Shown here: positions 54,781 through 62,393 of the stretch, piece after piece
Position numbering within the stretch: the first letter of the stretch is position 1
Layout: each line of letters starts with the position of its first letter
Source: Pseudomonadales bacterium
GTDB taxonomy: Bacteria; Pseudomonadota; Gammaproteobacteria; Pseudomonadales; Azotimanducaceae
DNA: 64,000 nt
Assembly: GCA_028285415.1 (NCBI GenBank)
Contig: JANQPF010000033.1
Location: 1 to 64,000 of the forward strand
Direction: 5' to 3'
Notes under the pieces: generated by a model
The model's database searches: none
Told to the model about the DNA's origin: nothing
What the model saw: the letters and a program-made list of their open reading frames with translations, nothing else
Position numbers and translations under genes: made by a program

Positions 54781-55233
54781 CTAGAAGTTGATCTGCGAAA
54801 CGACTTCGGTTGTCGCTGGTACGCCGTTGTACGCCGGACGCAGTATGGTGACTTCAGCATCCGCGGTTGCAAAGCTGCCGGAGAACTGAATCCCTACCGC
54901 ACCCGTGCCGGGGATGCCCGCACCAGCAACATAAGCGTCGCCGCCGCCGGGGGCCTGAGAGCCAGGAGTATTCAAGTGACTCACCCAGTCCGCCTCGGAG
55001 TCAGGTACGGCGGGCGCAACGCCGATGTTCTGACGACTGCGCGCCTCCACGTAGCTGCCACGGGCGACGTCTACTGCGGACTCGTAGTTGGCGACCAGCG
55101 CTTGAGCTCGTGAGATATCGAGGTAGTTCGAGTAGCTAACGAGTGCTATCGACGCGATGACACCGAGAATGGCCACAATCACCATCAGCTCGATCAGCGT
55201 AAAGCCGGTTTGCGCGGTTCTAAGTCTGTTCAT
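54781..55233 (-). CDS. Type IV pilin (type IVa-like)
   Basis: A 150-residue prepilin with a 10-residue leader ending in Gly, then FTLIELMVIVAILGVIAS; mature residue 1 is Phe and Glu5 is present, as needed for PilD processing and assembly. The N-terminal helix continues through YSNYLDISRAQALVANYESAV. The C-terminal region is Gly/Ala-rich and contains no cysteines, so the usual pilin disulfide loop is missing. It stands alone, between convergent purA and a divergent Trm112-like gene. Major or minor pilin cannot be decided. It could be the substrate of the window's PilB/GspE-like ATPase (inference). Confidence 0.88.
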   Translation of the reverse strand: MNRLRTAQTGFTLIELMVIVAILGVIASIALVSYSNYLDISRAQALVANYESAVDVARGSYVEARSRQNIGVAPAVPDSEADWVSHLNTPGSQAPGGGDAYVAGAGIPGTGAVGIQFSGSFATADAEVTILRPAYNGVPATTEVVSQINF

Positions 55234-55384
55234 GAAAACAATATAATGAACACGAGTTTGTACCTATGTGACGATGTTCTCGGAACGCTGAACTGGAGAG
55301 GGGTGTAAGTCCTTGAATTTGTGGCGCTGATCTCACTTGTAGCGCAAAATAGCGCACTTAACGAACGTCGCTCGGAAATCGCTT

Positions 55385-55576
55385 TTGGACTCTAAACTGC
55401 TCGAGATGCTGATCTGCCCGGTGAGCAAAGGCGCGCTGGCATATCAGCGCGAAGCGTCGGAGCTATGGTGTCGGGCGAGTCGTCTGGCTTATCCCGTCAG
55501 GGACGGTGTGCCGGTGATGCTCGAAGCTGAAGCCCGGGCGCTGACCGACGAAGAATACGATTCGCTCAAAAAGTAG
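55385..55576 (+). CDS. Trm112 family small protein (YcaR-like)
   Basis: A 63-residue protein starting at a TTG with LLEMLICPVSKGALAYQRE, then LWCRASRLAYPVRDGVPVML; this is the UPF0434/Trm112 pattern. Only one cysteine of the first CxxC pair (CPVSK) remains and one is present later (WC), so zinc binding may be lost, as in other bacterial members. Eukaryotic Trm112 activates methyltransferases; bacterial roles are mostly unknown. No strong ribosome-binding site is visible at the TTG. The KASIII-like gene follows after 42 bases. Confidence 0.75.
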   Translation: MDSKLLEMLICPVSKGALAYQREASELWCRASRLAYPVRDGVPVMLEAEARALTDEEYDSLKK

Positions 55577-55618
55577 GCGGGTGCCCCGCCATCTCACTAA
55601 CAACGTGGCAAGGAAACC

Positions 55619-56740
55619 ATGCATAAAGTTGTCATCAGCGGGTCGGGATTGTGGAAGCCGGCGGAAGTGGTCACCAACGAGGAGCTCGTCACTTCCTACA
55701 ACGCCTACGCGACGCGCTACAACGAAGAAAACACAGCTGCCATTGCGGCTGGTGACATGCCGGAGAAGCCGCTTTCCAGTGTTGACTTCATCGAGAAAGC
55801 ATCAGGCATCAAGCAACGCTACACGTATTGCAAAGATGGCATTCTCGATGTTGACCGCATGCGTCCGCGTTTACCGGAGCGCAGCGATGATGAGCTTTCC
55901 CATCAGGCGGAGATGGCGGTCCACGCCGCGCGTGAGGCCATGGCAGCTGCAGGCAAAATCGCAGCCGACATAGACATGGTGATCGTCTCCTGTGCGTATA
56001 CGCAGCGCGCCTATCCGGCGATTGCCATCGAGGCGCAGGAAGCGCTGGGCATCCAGGGCTCGGGTTTCGACATGCTTGTCGCCTGTTCAGCAGCCACTTT
56101 TGCGCTGCACCGGGCTTACGATGCCATCGCTGCGGGTTCTGCGAACTGTGTGCTTGCGATCAATCCTGAGCTCACGACGCCGCAGATCAATTTCATGGAT
56201 AGGGACGCCCACTTCATCTTCGGTGACGTGAGCACGGCCATCGTGATGGAGCGGGAGGAGACTTGCACCGCGGCCCACAGCTACGAAGTGCTCGGCACGC
56301 AGGCGGTGACGCAGTATTCGAGCAACATCCGATCCAACTTCGGCTATCTGAGTTACGCTGACGATTCCAACCCTTACGCAGATGACAAACTCTTTCACCA
56401 GAACGGTCGCAAGGTCTTCAAAGAGGTCTGCCCGATGGCTGCTCAGCATCTGACGGAGCAGGTCGAAAAAGTTGGCCTCGAGGTAGCGGATGTCCGCCGC
56501 TGGTGGCTGCACCAGGCCAACATCAACATGAATGAGCTCATTGCCAAACGTCTGCTCGGTCGGGATCCCGACGCGAACGAGGCGCCTGTGGTCCTTGACG
56601 AATATGCCAACACGGCGTCTGCCGGTTCCATCATTGCGTTTCACCTCTACAACAAGGATCTCGAGAGCGGTGATCTGGGTGTCATCTGTTCGTTCGGTGC
56701 GGGGTACTCGATCGGATCCCTGGTGGTCCGGAAGCGCTGA
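55619..56740 (+). CDS. Beta-ketoacyl-ACP synthase III-like condensing enzyme
   Basis: A 373-residue thiolase-fold enzyme, about 50 residues longer than typical FabH because of an insertion near residues 25-85. The catalytic triad is in place: Cys in FDMLVACSAATFAL (near 155), His in WWLHQANINMNEL (near 300) and Asn in EYANTASAGSIIA (near 333). The loop GFGAGYS-like CSFGAGYSIGSLV closes the protein. It is a KASIII paralogue of the long type; physiological role (initiation of fatty-acid synthesis from acetyl-CoA or a medium-chain acyl-CoA) is not readable from sequence. Confidence 0.87.
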   Translation: MHKVVISGSGLWKPAEVVTNEELVTSYNAYATRYNEENTAAIAAGDMPEKPLSSVDFIEKASGIKQRYTYCKDGILDVDRMRPRLPERSDDELSHQAEMAVHAAREAMAAAGKIAADIDMVIVSCAYTQRAYPAIAIEAQEALGIQGSGFDMLVACSAATFALHRAYDAIAAGSANCVLAINPELTTPQINFMDRDAHFIFGDVSTAIVMEREETCTAAHSYEVLGTQAVTQYSSNIRSNFGYLSYADDSNPYADDKLFHQNGRKVFKEVCPMAAQHLTEQVEKVGLEVADVRRWWLHQANINMNELIAKRLLGRDPDANEAPVVLDEYANTASAGSIIAFHLYNKDLESGDLGVICSFGAGYSIGSLVVRKR

Positions 56741-56749
56741 GCAAAGCGC

Positions 56750-57670
56750 TTGGCCGGATCGTCTAAAAGAGCAATTTATGCCGCGCTGGTTGGTAACAGC
56801 CTGATCGCGGTCACCAAATTTGGTGCGGCGATTTACACCGGCAGCTCGGCGATGCTGAGCGAAGGCATCCATTCGCTGGTGGATACCGGTAATCAGGTGC
56901 TCCTCCTTTTCGGGATGCGCCAGGCCGCAAAGCCCGCTGATGAGGCGTTTCCGTTTGGTCACGGCAAAGAGGTCTATTTCTGGTCGTTTGTCGTTGCGAT
57001 GCTAATCTTTGCCCTGGGCGGCACCTTGTCGATTTATCAGGGGATCTCACATCTCGCCGCCCCGGAGCCGATCACCAACATTGCGATCAACTACGTTGTA
57101 CTGGGCCTGGCGTTGGTATTCGAATTCGGCGCGCTTTACGTTGCGCTCAAGGAGTTCAACCTCAGCCGTGGCGATACCCCGGTGCTGAAGGCCGTAAGAG
57201 AAGGTAAAGACCCGACGCTTTTTGTTGTGGTGTTTGAGGACTCCGCTGCCATGGCAGGGCTCCTGGTGGCGATGTTCGGGCTTGTGCTGTATCAGCTCAC
57301 GGGTAATCCGTTCTTCGACGCGCTGGCTTCGATTGTCATCGGCCTGATCCTGATTGTGACTGCCGTCTGGCTCGCTTTGGAAAGCAAAAACCTGCTCATC
57401 GGCGAAAGCGCAAGCCCCGAGCTCAGACAGGGAATCGTCGACATCCTGGCCGCTGACGCGAGGGTGCTGGTGACGAACGAAATTGCCACCTTGCACATGG
57501 GCCCTGAGTTCATTGTCGTCACCGTGTCTGCGGATTTTGTCGACGACCTCGGCGCCGGTGCCCTCGAGCGAGGCGTGACGGAAATGAATCGAGCCATCAA
57601 AGCGCTCGACCCGCGGGTCAAACGGGTTTTCATCGAAGCTGAAAAACACGGCGACCACGGCAAGCCCTGA
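56750..57670 (+). CDS. Cation diffusion facilitator family transporter
   Basis: A 306-residue inner-membrane metal/proton antiporter. Six hydrophobic segments are visible. Metal-site residues include SEGIHSLVDTGNQVLL (TM2, HxxxD) and the TM5 region, where EDSAAMAGLLVAMFGL contains the DxxA-like acidic site. PFGHGKEVYFWSFV is the characteristic TM2-TM3 loop. The C-terminal cytoplasmic domain (from about residue 215) is ferredoxin-like and ends in a His/Asp-rich tail EKHGDHGKP. The start appears to be the TTG at 56750, nine bases after the KASIII stop. The metal is probably Zn, Fe or Mn but not determinable. Confidence 0.9.
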   Translation: MAGSSKRAIYAALVGNSLIAVTKFGAAIYTGSSAMLSEGIHSLVDTGNQVLLLFGMRQAAKPADEAFPFGHGKEVYFWSFVVAMLIFALGGTLSIYQGISHLAAPEPITNIAINYVVLGLALVFEFGALYVALKEFNLSRGDTPVLKAVREGKDPTLFVVVFEDSAAMAGLLVAMFGLVLYQLTGNPFFDALASIVIGLILIVTAVWLALESKNLLIGESASPELRQGIVDILAADARVLVTNEIATLHMGPEFIVVTVSADFVDDLGAGALERGVTEMNRAIKALDPRVKRVFIEAEKHGDHGKP

Positions 57671-57835
57671 CCGTCTTCACATCAGATCGCTGTAAAACTG
57701 CGGCGTTCACGGATTTGTCGTACAAAGTTCTTCACAGAAGTGAATAGCGCGTCAACGAAACATTTCTCCATTTTGATACGCGGTTCACTTTGCTAGCGGC
57801 ATCTTGCGCGCCTTCTTTTCAAACGGAGTATCAAA

Positions 57836-59197
57836 GTGCGTAAGGCGATCGGTCTACTGTCGTTGACAGTTTTGTTCGCGATGGGTTGCGGTGGGAGCAG
57901 TAGTGGCTCACCTCAAACTTTCACTTCCACCACAGGTAACCCGACGACGGTAGATTTCGAAGTCATTCACGGCTCGCAGGACGCGCCGTTGGTGAACATC
58001 ACCGTTGGTCAGGCGGCCCCCGCCACAAACGTCGACTTTGGTGACTCCTATTTCGTCACCACGACGGAAGGTGATATCGATGTCAGCGTTGAGGGCATCA
58101 TCCCGGGTGGCAACGCCACAGTCATTGCCGAGACCGCGTCTGTTACCGACGGTCAGCGCGTGACCATCATTGCAGCGAATGACGTTGCCAACATCGAACC
58201 GCTGATTCTCGTGGACGATCAGCCTGCAGTGGATGCGGCTGAAGTGCGTGTACGGGTTGTCCATGCGGCATCAACTGCGCCGATGGTTGACGTCTACGTG
58301 ACCGACCCCACTGCCGACATCACAACGGTAGCGCCGCTCGGCACGTTCGAATTCCGCGGCGTTCTTGGTCCTGTGACCATCCCGGAAGGTGACTATCGCA
58401 TCCGTGTCACACCGGCGGGCAACAATGCGGTCATCGCATATGATTCAGGCACCGTGCCGCTCGCTGGCGGCAGCGATCTGGTCGTGACCGCCATCACGAA
58501 TACCGGTCCCGGCGGCAACCTGATCAATCTCATTGCGACCACAGGCAGCGCCGCGCTGAACCTGCAGGACACCAACACGCCCGCGGATCTGCGCGTTGTG
58601 CACGTTTCTCCGGATGCGCCTGATGTCGACGTCATTGCGAATGACGACTTTGGCGCACCTGCCGTTGAAGACCTGGCGTTCACCGAATTTACCGACTTCC
58701 TGTCTCTGCCCGCCGGTGCGATTAACGTGAAAGTGGTTCCGGCCAACGCGACGACGCCGGTTGTCATCGATACGTTGGATACGCTGTCGCTGGACGCTGG
58801 TGAATCGTACACGGTAGCCGCGGTTGGCGTGCTGGCGGAGATTGAACCGCTGGTTCTCGTTGGCCAGGCCCGTCCCGTCACCACGGAAGCGCGCGTGCGC
58901 ATCGTGCACGGCTCGACGCTCGCTGGTGACGTTGACATCTACGTAGTTGCGCCGGGCACGGACATCAGCACCGTGGATCCGACCTTCGCGGCGGTGCCGT
59001 TCAAGGCTGAGACGGGTTTCGTATCGCTGGCACCGGCCGACTACGACGTTGTGGTCACTCCGGCGGGTGACACGATGCCGGCGATCGGTCCGATCACCAT
59101 CACCGTGGCCGGCGGCGAAATTTACACCGCCATTGCTCGCGACGAGGTGGGCGTAACCACGCCGCTGAACCTGATTCTGCTCGACGATTTCATCTAG
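57836..59197 (+). CDS. DUF4397 repeat lipoprotein
   Basis: A 453-residue probable outer-membrane or surface lipoprotein. A hydrophobic signal ends in a lipobox with Cys18 (LFAMGCGGS). Four repeats start with VIHGSQDAP, VRVVHAASTAP, LRVVHVSPDAP and VRIVHGSTLAGD (near residues 42, 143, 255 and 355), each followed by a VDVYV-like strand and a Pro/Gly loop; this is the DUF4397 pattern of immunoglobulin-like sheets. Low in Lys/Arg, rich in Thr/Val/Asp, as in secreted beta proteins. GTG start with GGAG upstream. A clear terminator follows. Function unknown. Confidence 0.87.
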   Translation: MRKAIGLLSLTVLFAMGCGGSSSGSPQTFTSTTGNPTTVDFEVIHGSQDAPLVNITVGQAAPATNVDFGDSYFVTTTEGDIDVSVEGIIPGGNATVIAETASVTDGQRVTIIAANDVANIEPLILVDDQPAVDAAEVRVRVVHAASTAPMVDVYVTDPTADITTVAPLGTFEFRGVLGPVTIPEGDYRIRVTPAGNNAVIAYDSGTVPLAGGSDLVVTAITNTGPGGNLINLIATTGSAALNLQDTNTPADLRVVHVSPDAPDVDVIANDDFGAPAVEDLAFTEFTDFLSLPAGAINVKVVPANATTPVVIDTLDTLSLDAGESYTVAAVGVLAEIEPLVLVGQARPVTTEARVRIVHGSTLAGDVDIYVVAPGTDISTVDPTFAAVPFKAETGFVSLAPADYDVVVTPAGDTMPAIGPITITVAGGEIYTAIARDEVGVTTPLNLILLDDFI

Positions 59198-59215
59198 AGA
59201 TCAGATCCCCCAACG

Positions 59216-59251
59216 AAAAAGCCGGCCCCGCCAACGGGTGCCGGCTTTTTT
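59216..59251 (+). terminator. Rho-independent terminator after the DUF4397 lipoprotein
   Basis: A GC-rich stem GCCGGC(A)CCCG type: GCCGGC at 59221-59226 pairs with GCCGGC at 59240-59245, extended by CCCG with CGGG, around a short CCAA loop. It is followed by six T (59246-59251) and preceded by five A (59216-59220), so it can also act in the opposite direction. It lies 18 bases after the stop codon and is the clearest terminator in the window. Confidence 0.9.
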
Positions 59252-59308
59252 GTGTCACATCCGCACGCGCCGGCACGTCTAATCATCTCCAGAACAAGGA
59301 GATGACAG

Positions 59309-59740
59309 ATGCAGAACCATAATCCCGTCAACATCCATCAGCACGGCGCTGACCTGATTGAGCCCCTCCAGCAGGTGGAGGCCGCCATCGCCGAACGCGG
59401 CATTGATGAGAAGCTAAACCACCTGCTCCTGCTGCGCGTCTCGCAGATCAATGGCTGCGCGTTCTGCGTACAGATGCACAGCAGCGATGCCCGCAAGGCC
59501 GGTGATAGCAACGAGCGCCTCGACCATCTGGCCGCCTGGCGGCACAGCCGCACGTTCACCGCCGCTGAAAAGAGCGCGTTCGCCTGGGCGGAAGCCCTGA
59601 CCGAGCTGGACCCGGAACGTGATCTCGCCCCCCTTCGCGCTGCGCTACGCGAGCACTACAGCGACCACGAGATCACCACCCTCACGGGCATGATCAGCAT
59701 GATCAACCTATGGAACCGGATTCAGATATCCTGTCACTGA
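59309..59740 (+). CDS. AhpD-like carboxymuconolactone decarboxylase family protein
   Basis: A 143-residue alpha-helical protein. The core motif is RVSQINGCAFCVQMHSSDA (CxxC plus His, near residue 48), the redox centre of AhpD-like alkylhydroperoxidases. FTAAEKSAFAWAEALTEL and the end LTGMISMINLWNRIQI are also typical. It probably reduces peroxides or acts in a thiol relay. A strong AAGGAG ribosome site precedes the ATG. It is the last gene before the composition change. Confidence 0.85.
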   Translation: MQNHNPVNIHQHGADLIEPLQQVEAAIAERGIDEKLNHLLLLRVSQINGCAFCVQMHSSDARKAGDSNERLDHLAAWRHSRTFTAAEKSAFAWAEALTELDPERDLAPLRAALREHYSDHEITTLTGMISMINLWNRIQISCH

Positions 59741-59760
59741 TTGGGAATTAAGTTGGATAG

Positions 59761-59787
59761 CGAGTTTTCCGCGATGCGGAAAACTCG
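59761..59787. repeat. REP-like hairpin, copy 2
   Basis: Perfect 12-base arms CGAGTTTTCCGC and GCGGAAAACTCG around the loop GAT. Same plan as the copy after serB (32558-32580) and the next two copies. Confidence 0.75.
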
Positions 59788-59834
59788 TGAAAGCCGCTAA
59801 ATAACCGATTTACAGAGGCTTTTGGATCGTCGAG

Positions 59835-59859
59835 CGAGTTTTCCCTCGGGGAAAACTCG
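59835..59859. repeat. REP-like hairpin, copy 3
   Basis: Perfect 11-base arms CGAGTTTTCCC and GGGAAAACTCG around the loop TCG. The base pairs near the loop differ from copy 2, but in a compensated way, which suggests selection for the hairpin. Confidence 0.75.
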
Positions 59860-59866
59860 ATAAGGG

Positions 59867-59880
59867 CGCGCTCGAGCGCG
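59867..59880. repeat. Perfect 14-base palindrome
   Basis: CGCGCTCGAGCGCG reads the same on both strands. It lies between REP-like copies 3 and 4; no protein-binding assignment is possible. Confidence 0.6.
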
Positions 59881-59920
59881 ACCGACTGGTGACGCATCTG
59901 AATCAGTTCGGGAGGTGGAG

Positions 59921-59948
59921 CGATGTTTTCCGCGAAGCGGAAAACTCG
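59921..59948. repeat. REP-like hairpin, copy 4 (one irregular position)
   Basis: GTTTTCCGC, loop GAA, GCGGAAAAC, with outer CGA and TCG pairs interrupted by one unpaired T. Arms match copy 2. Confidence 0.7.
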
Positions 59949-59951
59949 ACA

Positions 59952-59970
59952 GCAACCGCTGCGCGGTTGC
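59952..59970. repeat. Hairpin with 3-base loop, adjacent to REP-like copy 4
   Basis: Perfect 8-base arms GCAACCGC and GCGGTTGC with loop TGC. The arm sequence differs from the CGAGTTTT family, but the geometry is the same. Confidence 0.55.
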
Positions 59971-60194
59971 ATGGTGCGCCTTAGAGGAGTTGATTTAAAC
60001 CAACTCTTTGATGTTCTAAGCGAATGGGAAGCGAATCTCAAGGATTCAGTTTTGGATGGATCACATCCTTGTTAGAACCTTGTGTTAAGACTCCTCAATC
60101 GGCGATTCGTTTAGGGCTATATTTGTGATCTTGTTCAATGCGGAAAGCAAAAGAAGCCGTACAAAAGAACACGGCTATCTCTGCTTATTGCGCC

Positions 60195-60353
60195 CTAGGC
60201 AACCTCTGGGAGAGAGGGGGGATCATCATCCGCCGGATCATCATTAGCACTAGATTTCGCTTGTACCCTTGGTATCGGTACTCCGGCGCAAGCGCCACCT
60301 TCACTTTCCCAGTCCAATAGCTGTTGAGCGTAGATCAAGTCTTCTTCGTCCAA
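60195..60353 (-). CDS. Small acidic protein, 52 residues (putative)
   Basis: A TTG-started frame with a strong Shine-Dalgarno AAGGAG seven bases upstream. The product begins LDEEDLIYAQQLLDWESEGG and continues with a Pro/Asp/Ser-rich tail (DDPADDDPPSLPEVA), a composition unlikely to arise by chance. It lies downstream of the ankyrin gene on the same strand, with a hairpin between them. I do not recognise a family; it could be a small partner or regulator of the two upstream genes. Confidence 0.5.
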   Translation of the reverse strand: MDEEDLIYAQQLLDWESEGGACAGVPIPRVQAKSSANDDPADDDPPSLPEVA

Positions 60354-60402
60354 GATACATCTCCTTGCCGTTTCTGCTCGAAGCGATGCTATTGTCGGAT
60401 TG

Positions 60403-60419
60403 TTTCGCCTTTGGCGAAA
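60403..60419. repeat. Short hairpin between ankyrin and small-protein genes
   Basis: TTTCGCC, loop TTT, GGCGAAA: perfect 7-base arms with a 3-base loop, recalling the TTTCGC/GCGAAA arms of the repeat after serB. It may be a degenerate member of the same family. Confidence 0.5.
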
Positions 60420-60455
60420 ACGTTTCGATACTTTTTTCGTACCGCACCTTATCGC

Positions 60456-60836
60456 TTATGAGTTTTCAGGAGATGGGAACGTAAACACTTGGCATCTCTG
60501 ATCGAGTTCGTTGTAGTACTTAGGATTAAGTACGGCCTCTAATTCCGGAACAAGATGCCGATATGAGTTGTAGGCATAATCCAGTGGGACCATCCCGAAG
60601 CTATCCTCTATCCACCCGTTTAGTTTTTTTGCCTGAAGTAGGACCCGCATCAGGTCGATATAGTTGTTATTAACGGCAATGTGTAGCGGGGTGTCTTTTC
60701 TCTTTATGGAAAGAGTATTGATGGCATCCTCGTCCTCACTGAGAATCTTCTCAACTTCCTCAACTTGATTTCGCTCACACGCGCGAATGATGGGCGGGTC
60801 GGACTGCAAAACTCGGTTACCTTTCAATGCGCTCAT
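60456..60836 (-). CDS. Ankyrin-repeat protein
   Basis: A 126-residue protein with at least two ankyrin units: PPIIRACERNQVEEVEKILS, then KDTPLHIAVNNNYIDLMRVLL (TPLHIA signature, near residue 47), and FGMVPLDYAYNS beginning a third. No signal peptide is seen. Ankyrin proteins mediate protein contacts, and small bacterial ones often sit beside toxin or effector genes. It starts two bases after the stop of the 280-residue unknown gene with GGGAGG upstream, so the two are co-expressed and may act together (inference). Confidence 0.8.
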   Translation of the reverse strand: MSALKGNRVLQSDPPIIRACERNQVEEVEKILSEDEDAINTLSIKRKDTPLHIAVNNNYIDLMRVLLQAKKLNGWIEDSFGMVPLDYAYNSYRHLVPELEAVLNPKYYNELDQRCQVFTFPSPENS

Positions 60837-60838
60837 CC

Positions 60839-61681
60839 TTAGCCCTCCCCAGTGATATTGTCAAACAAAACGTCTATAGCGGCGTTCTCTTCGGGTTGAA
60901 GGGTGTAGCTGCGAGCCATCGGCGAACCGACATTTCTTGCGTCTACGAATGGTAGATCAGTCTCCAGAAGTGTTAGATGGAAATTACCGCTATGCATCTT
61001 TCGAAAAACCCCTATTCTTGTTTTGTGCTGTTTTACATGCTGCAGAGTGACAACAGGGTTGGACCATGGTGCATTGAGCCAGCCCGTGTAGCTTTCGCGT
61101 ACACATCCTACGTCGAGTTCGAACTCAACGGTGTCCTTTGGTCTTTCGATGCGGATCGCGTACATATTGATGCCATCTTCGTAGGCGTAGCCTTTCATCC
61201 ACCACTCAGCTTTCTTAATGCTGGTGTTCCGTAGAGGATATGAGCAATAAGTCTTTCTTACTTTTTCTGATGGTATCGGTTGGTTAAAGTACTCTCTTAT
61301 CGCACGGGCGGGCTTCGCTTCGCGCCGACTTTCAGTCAGATATAAAAAGTCCTCTGGGAATTCCTTCGCAACATATCTGACGAGCCATTCCAAAAACGTA
61401 AAGTCTTTGATGTCACCCGCCATTGCATCAACCCTGTCGTTTTTTTGGTTGAGATAGCGCTCAAGTACACCCTGGAATGCTGCAAGCCGAGTCTCACCAA
61501 CTGGCATTGCATGCTTTCCGAGCAGCGTGTAGCTGAAAGGTACCAATTGTTTTACAAGGCGCCTGAAAGCCCGTCGAACGATAGGGGTTTTCTTTATTTG
61601 CAGGAGAAACAATTGTATTTGTGTCTCACTGATGTGCGGAGGTTCTCCTCCGCAACCACTCTTGCGTCTATCTTCGGTCAT
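60839..61681 (-). CDS. Unknown protein paired with an ankyrin gene
   Basis: A 280-residue soluble-looking protein with no family I recognise. A basic helical N-terminal part (IKKTPIVRRAFRRLVKQLV, residues 30-48) is followed by a mixed region with several Trp and Tyr (WWMKGYAYEDGINMYAI; YTGWLNAPWSNP), which suggests a beta-rich C-terminal half. The ATG at 61681 has GGAG nine bases upstream; a GTG at 61717 is an alternative. No signal peptide. It is the first gene of a minus-strand trio with the ankyrin protein and the 52-residue protein, and is divergent from the small membrane protein. Confidence 0.7.
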   Translation of the reverse strand: MTEDRRKSGCGGEPPHISETQIQLFLLQIKKTPIVRRAFRRLVKQLVPFSYTLLGKHAMPVGETRLAAFQGVLERYLNQKNDRVDAMAGDIKDFTFLEWLVRYVAKEFPEDFLYLTESRREAKPARAIREYFNQPIPSEKVRKTYCSYPLRNTSIKKAEWWMKGYAYEDGINMYAIRIERPKDTVEFELDVGCVRESYTGWLNAPWSNPVVTLQHVKQHKTRIGVFRKMHSGNFHLTLLETDLPFVDARNVGSPMARSYTLQPEENAAIDVLFDNITGEG

Positions 61682-61926
61682 CGCATCCGTCTCCAAAGAA
61701 AGTGGGTGCCGTAACACATCTCAACCATCTCAGCTCGCGAGATTTGAATCAATCCGGATCCAATTAAAAACTCAAGAAAGAGCAAGCGCAGTAAGGAACT
61801 TCGAAGGCCAACCGCTACTCAAGTATCTTCACGGACGACCGAGCTTAGCCGCGCCTGAATTTCTGTTAGACATCGCAATCTGGAAACTGTTAGTGTCGGA
61901 CGTATGACTGCTAACTGGAGGGTTAA

Positions 61927-62124
61927 GTGTATAGTTTGATCAAAACGCTCAGTTCAACAGAATCAATCATCCAACAGGTTGGGACTCTTACTTTTTCACT
62001 CGTTCTTGCTGAGGTTTTTTACAAGTTCGGGAGCTTTACCCTAGAGGCTGTGGCTTTCCTGGGAACATGGTTTCTAACAGATCTATTGATCTCAAAGATT
62101 CGGCAATCGCTGAATAGGAGTTAG
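61927..62124 (+). CDS. Small membrane protein, 65 residues
   Basis: A GTG-started protein with a strong GGAGGG four bases upstream. Two hydrophobic stretches (about residues 20-33 and 38-55) around a short Phe/Gly-containing turn predict a two-helix hairpin in the inner membrane; the ends are basic (SKIRQSLNRS). Family unknown. It is followed after two bases by another small gene with its own AGGAG, and the spacing suggests one operon through to the lipoprotein at the right edge. Confidence 0.65.
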   Translation: MYSLIKTLSSTESIIQQVGTLTFSLVLAEVFYKFGSFTLEAVAFLGTWFLTDLLISKIRQSLNRS

Positions 62125-62126
62125 AC

Positions 62127-62363
62127 ATGGGCAAGGTCGGAAAAGGCCGCTTGGGGGGAGCAAAGAAAAAGGCATCGGAGGATGCCCTCGCAGAAAGCGC
62201 TAACACGCCACGCAAACCATCTTCCGATGAGCTTGATGGTCGTCAGGCAAGTATTGGTCACGAAAGACGCCAAGGAGGTCCGGATCTGGGGGTTGCTGAC
62301 GCAGGTGACTTAGAAGCGTCGTCGACCACGGAATCCTCATGCGAGGATGCAAGTGAAAGCTGA
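62127..62363 (+). CDS. Small low-complexity protein, 78 residues
   Basis: Basic, glycine- and lysine-rich N-terminus (GKVGKGRLGGAKKKA), then a Ser/Glu/Asp-rich acidic remainder (ASSTTESSCEDASES); probably disordered. AGGAG lies six bases before the ATG. No family recognised. It lies between the small membrane protein and the Asp-box protein in the same direction. Confidence 0.6.
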   Translation: MGKVGKGRLGGAKKKASEDALAESANTPRKPSSDELDGRQASIGHERRQGGPDLGVADAGDLEASSTTESSCEDASES

Positions 62364-62393
62364 CGCCAAAAGTAACTGCAGGGAGGCAAGGCG

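Larger units (their letters stand above)
59741..60194. other. Repeat-rich, gene-poor region at the edge of the accessory segment
   Basis: About 450 bases with no convincing gene. It holds at least five short perfect or near-perfect hairpins, four with 3-base loops, listed separately. A 34-codon frame at 59971-60075 (beginning ATGGTGCGC) has coding-like composition but no family resemblance or good ribosome site. Base composition becomes visibly richer in A and T from here to the right edge. Confidence 0.6.

Noticed and set aside
55234-55384. Possible sigma-54 promoter upstream of the pilin
   Set aside because: The GG...GC spacing of a -24/-12 element could not be found; only a direct TAGCGCA repeat is visible.
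59971-60075. A 34-codon frame with coding-like composition in the hairpin region
   Set aside because: No ribosome site and no family; it might be a gene remnant but is too short to call.
59741-60422. Hairpin cluster considered as CRISPR array or integron attC sites
   Set aside because: There are no regularly spaced identical direct repeats with unique spacers and no integron core-site pattern; REP-like elements fit better.
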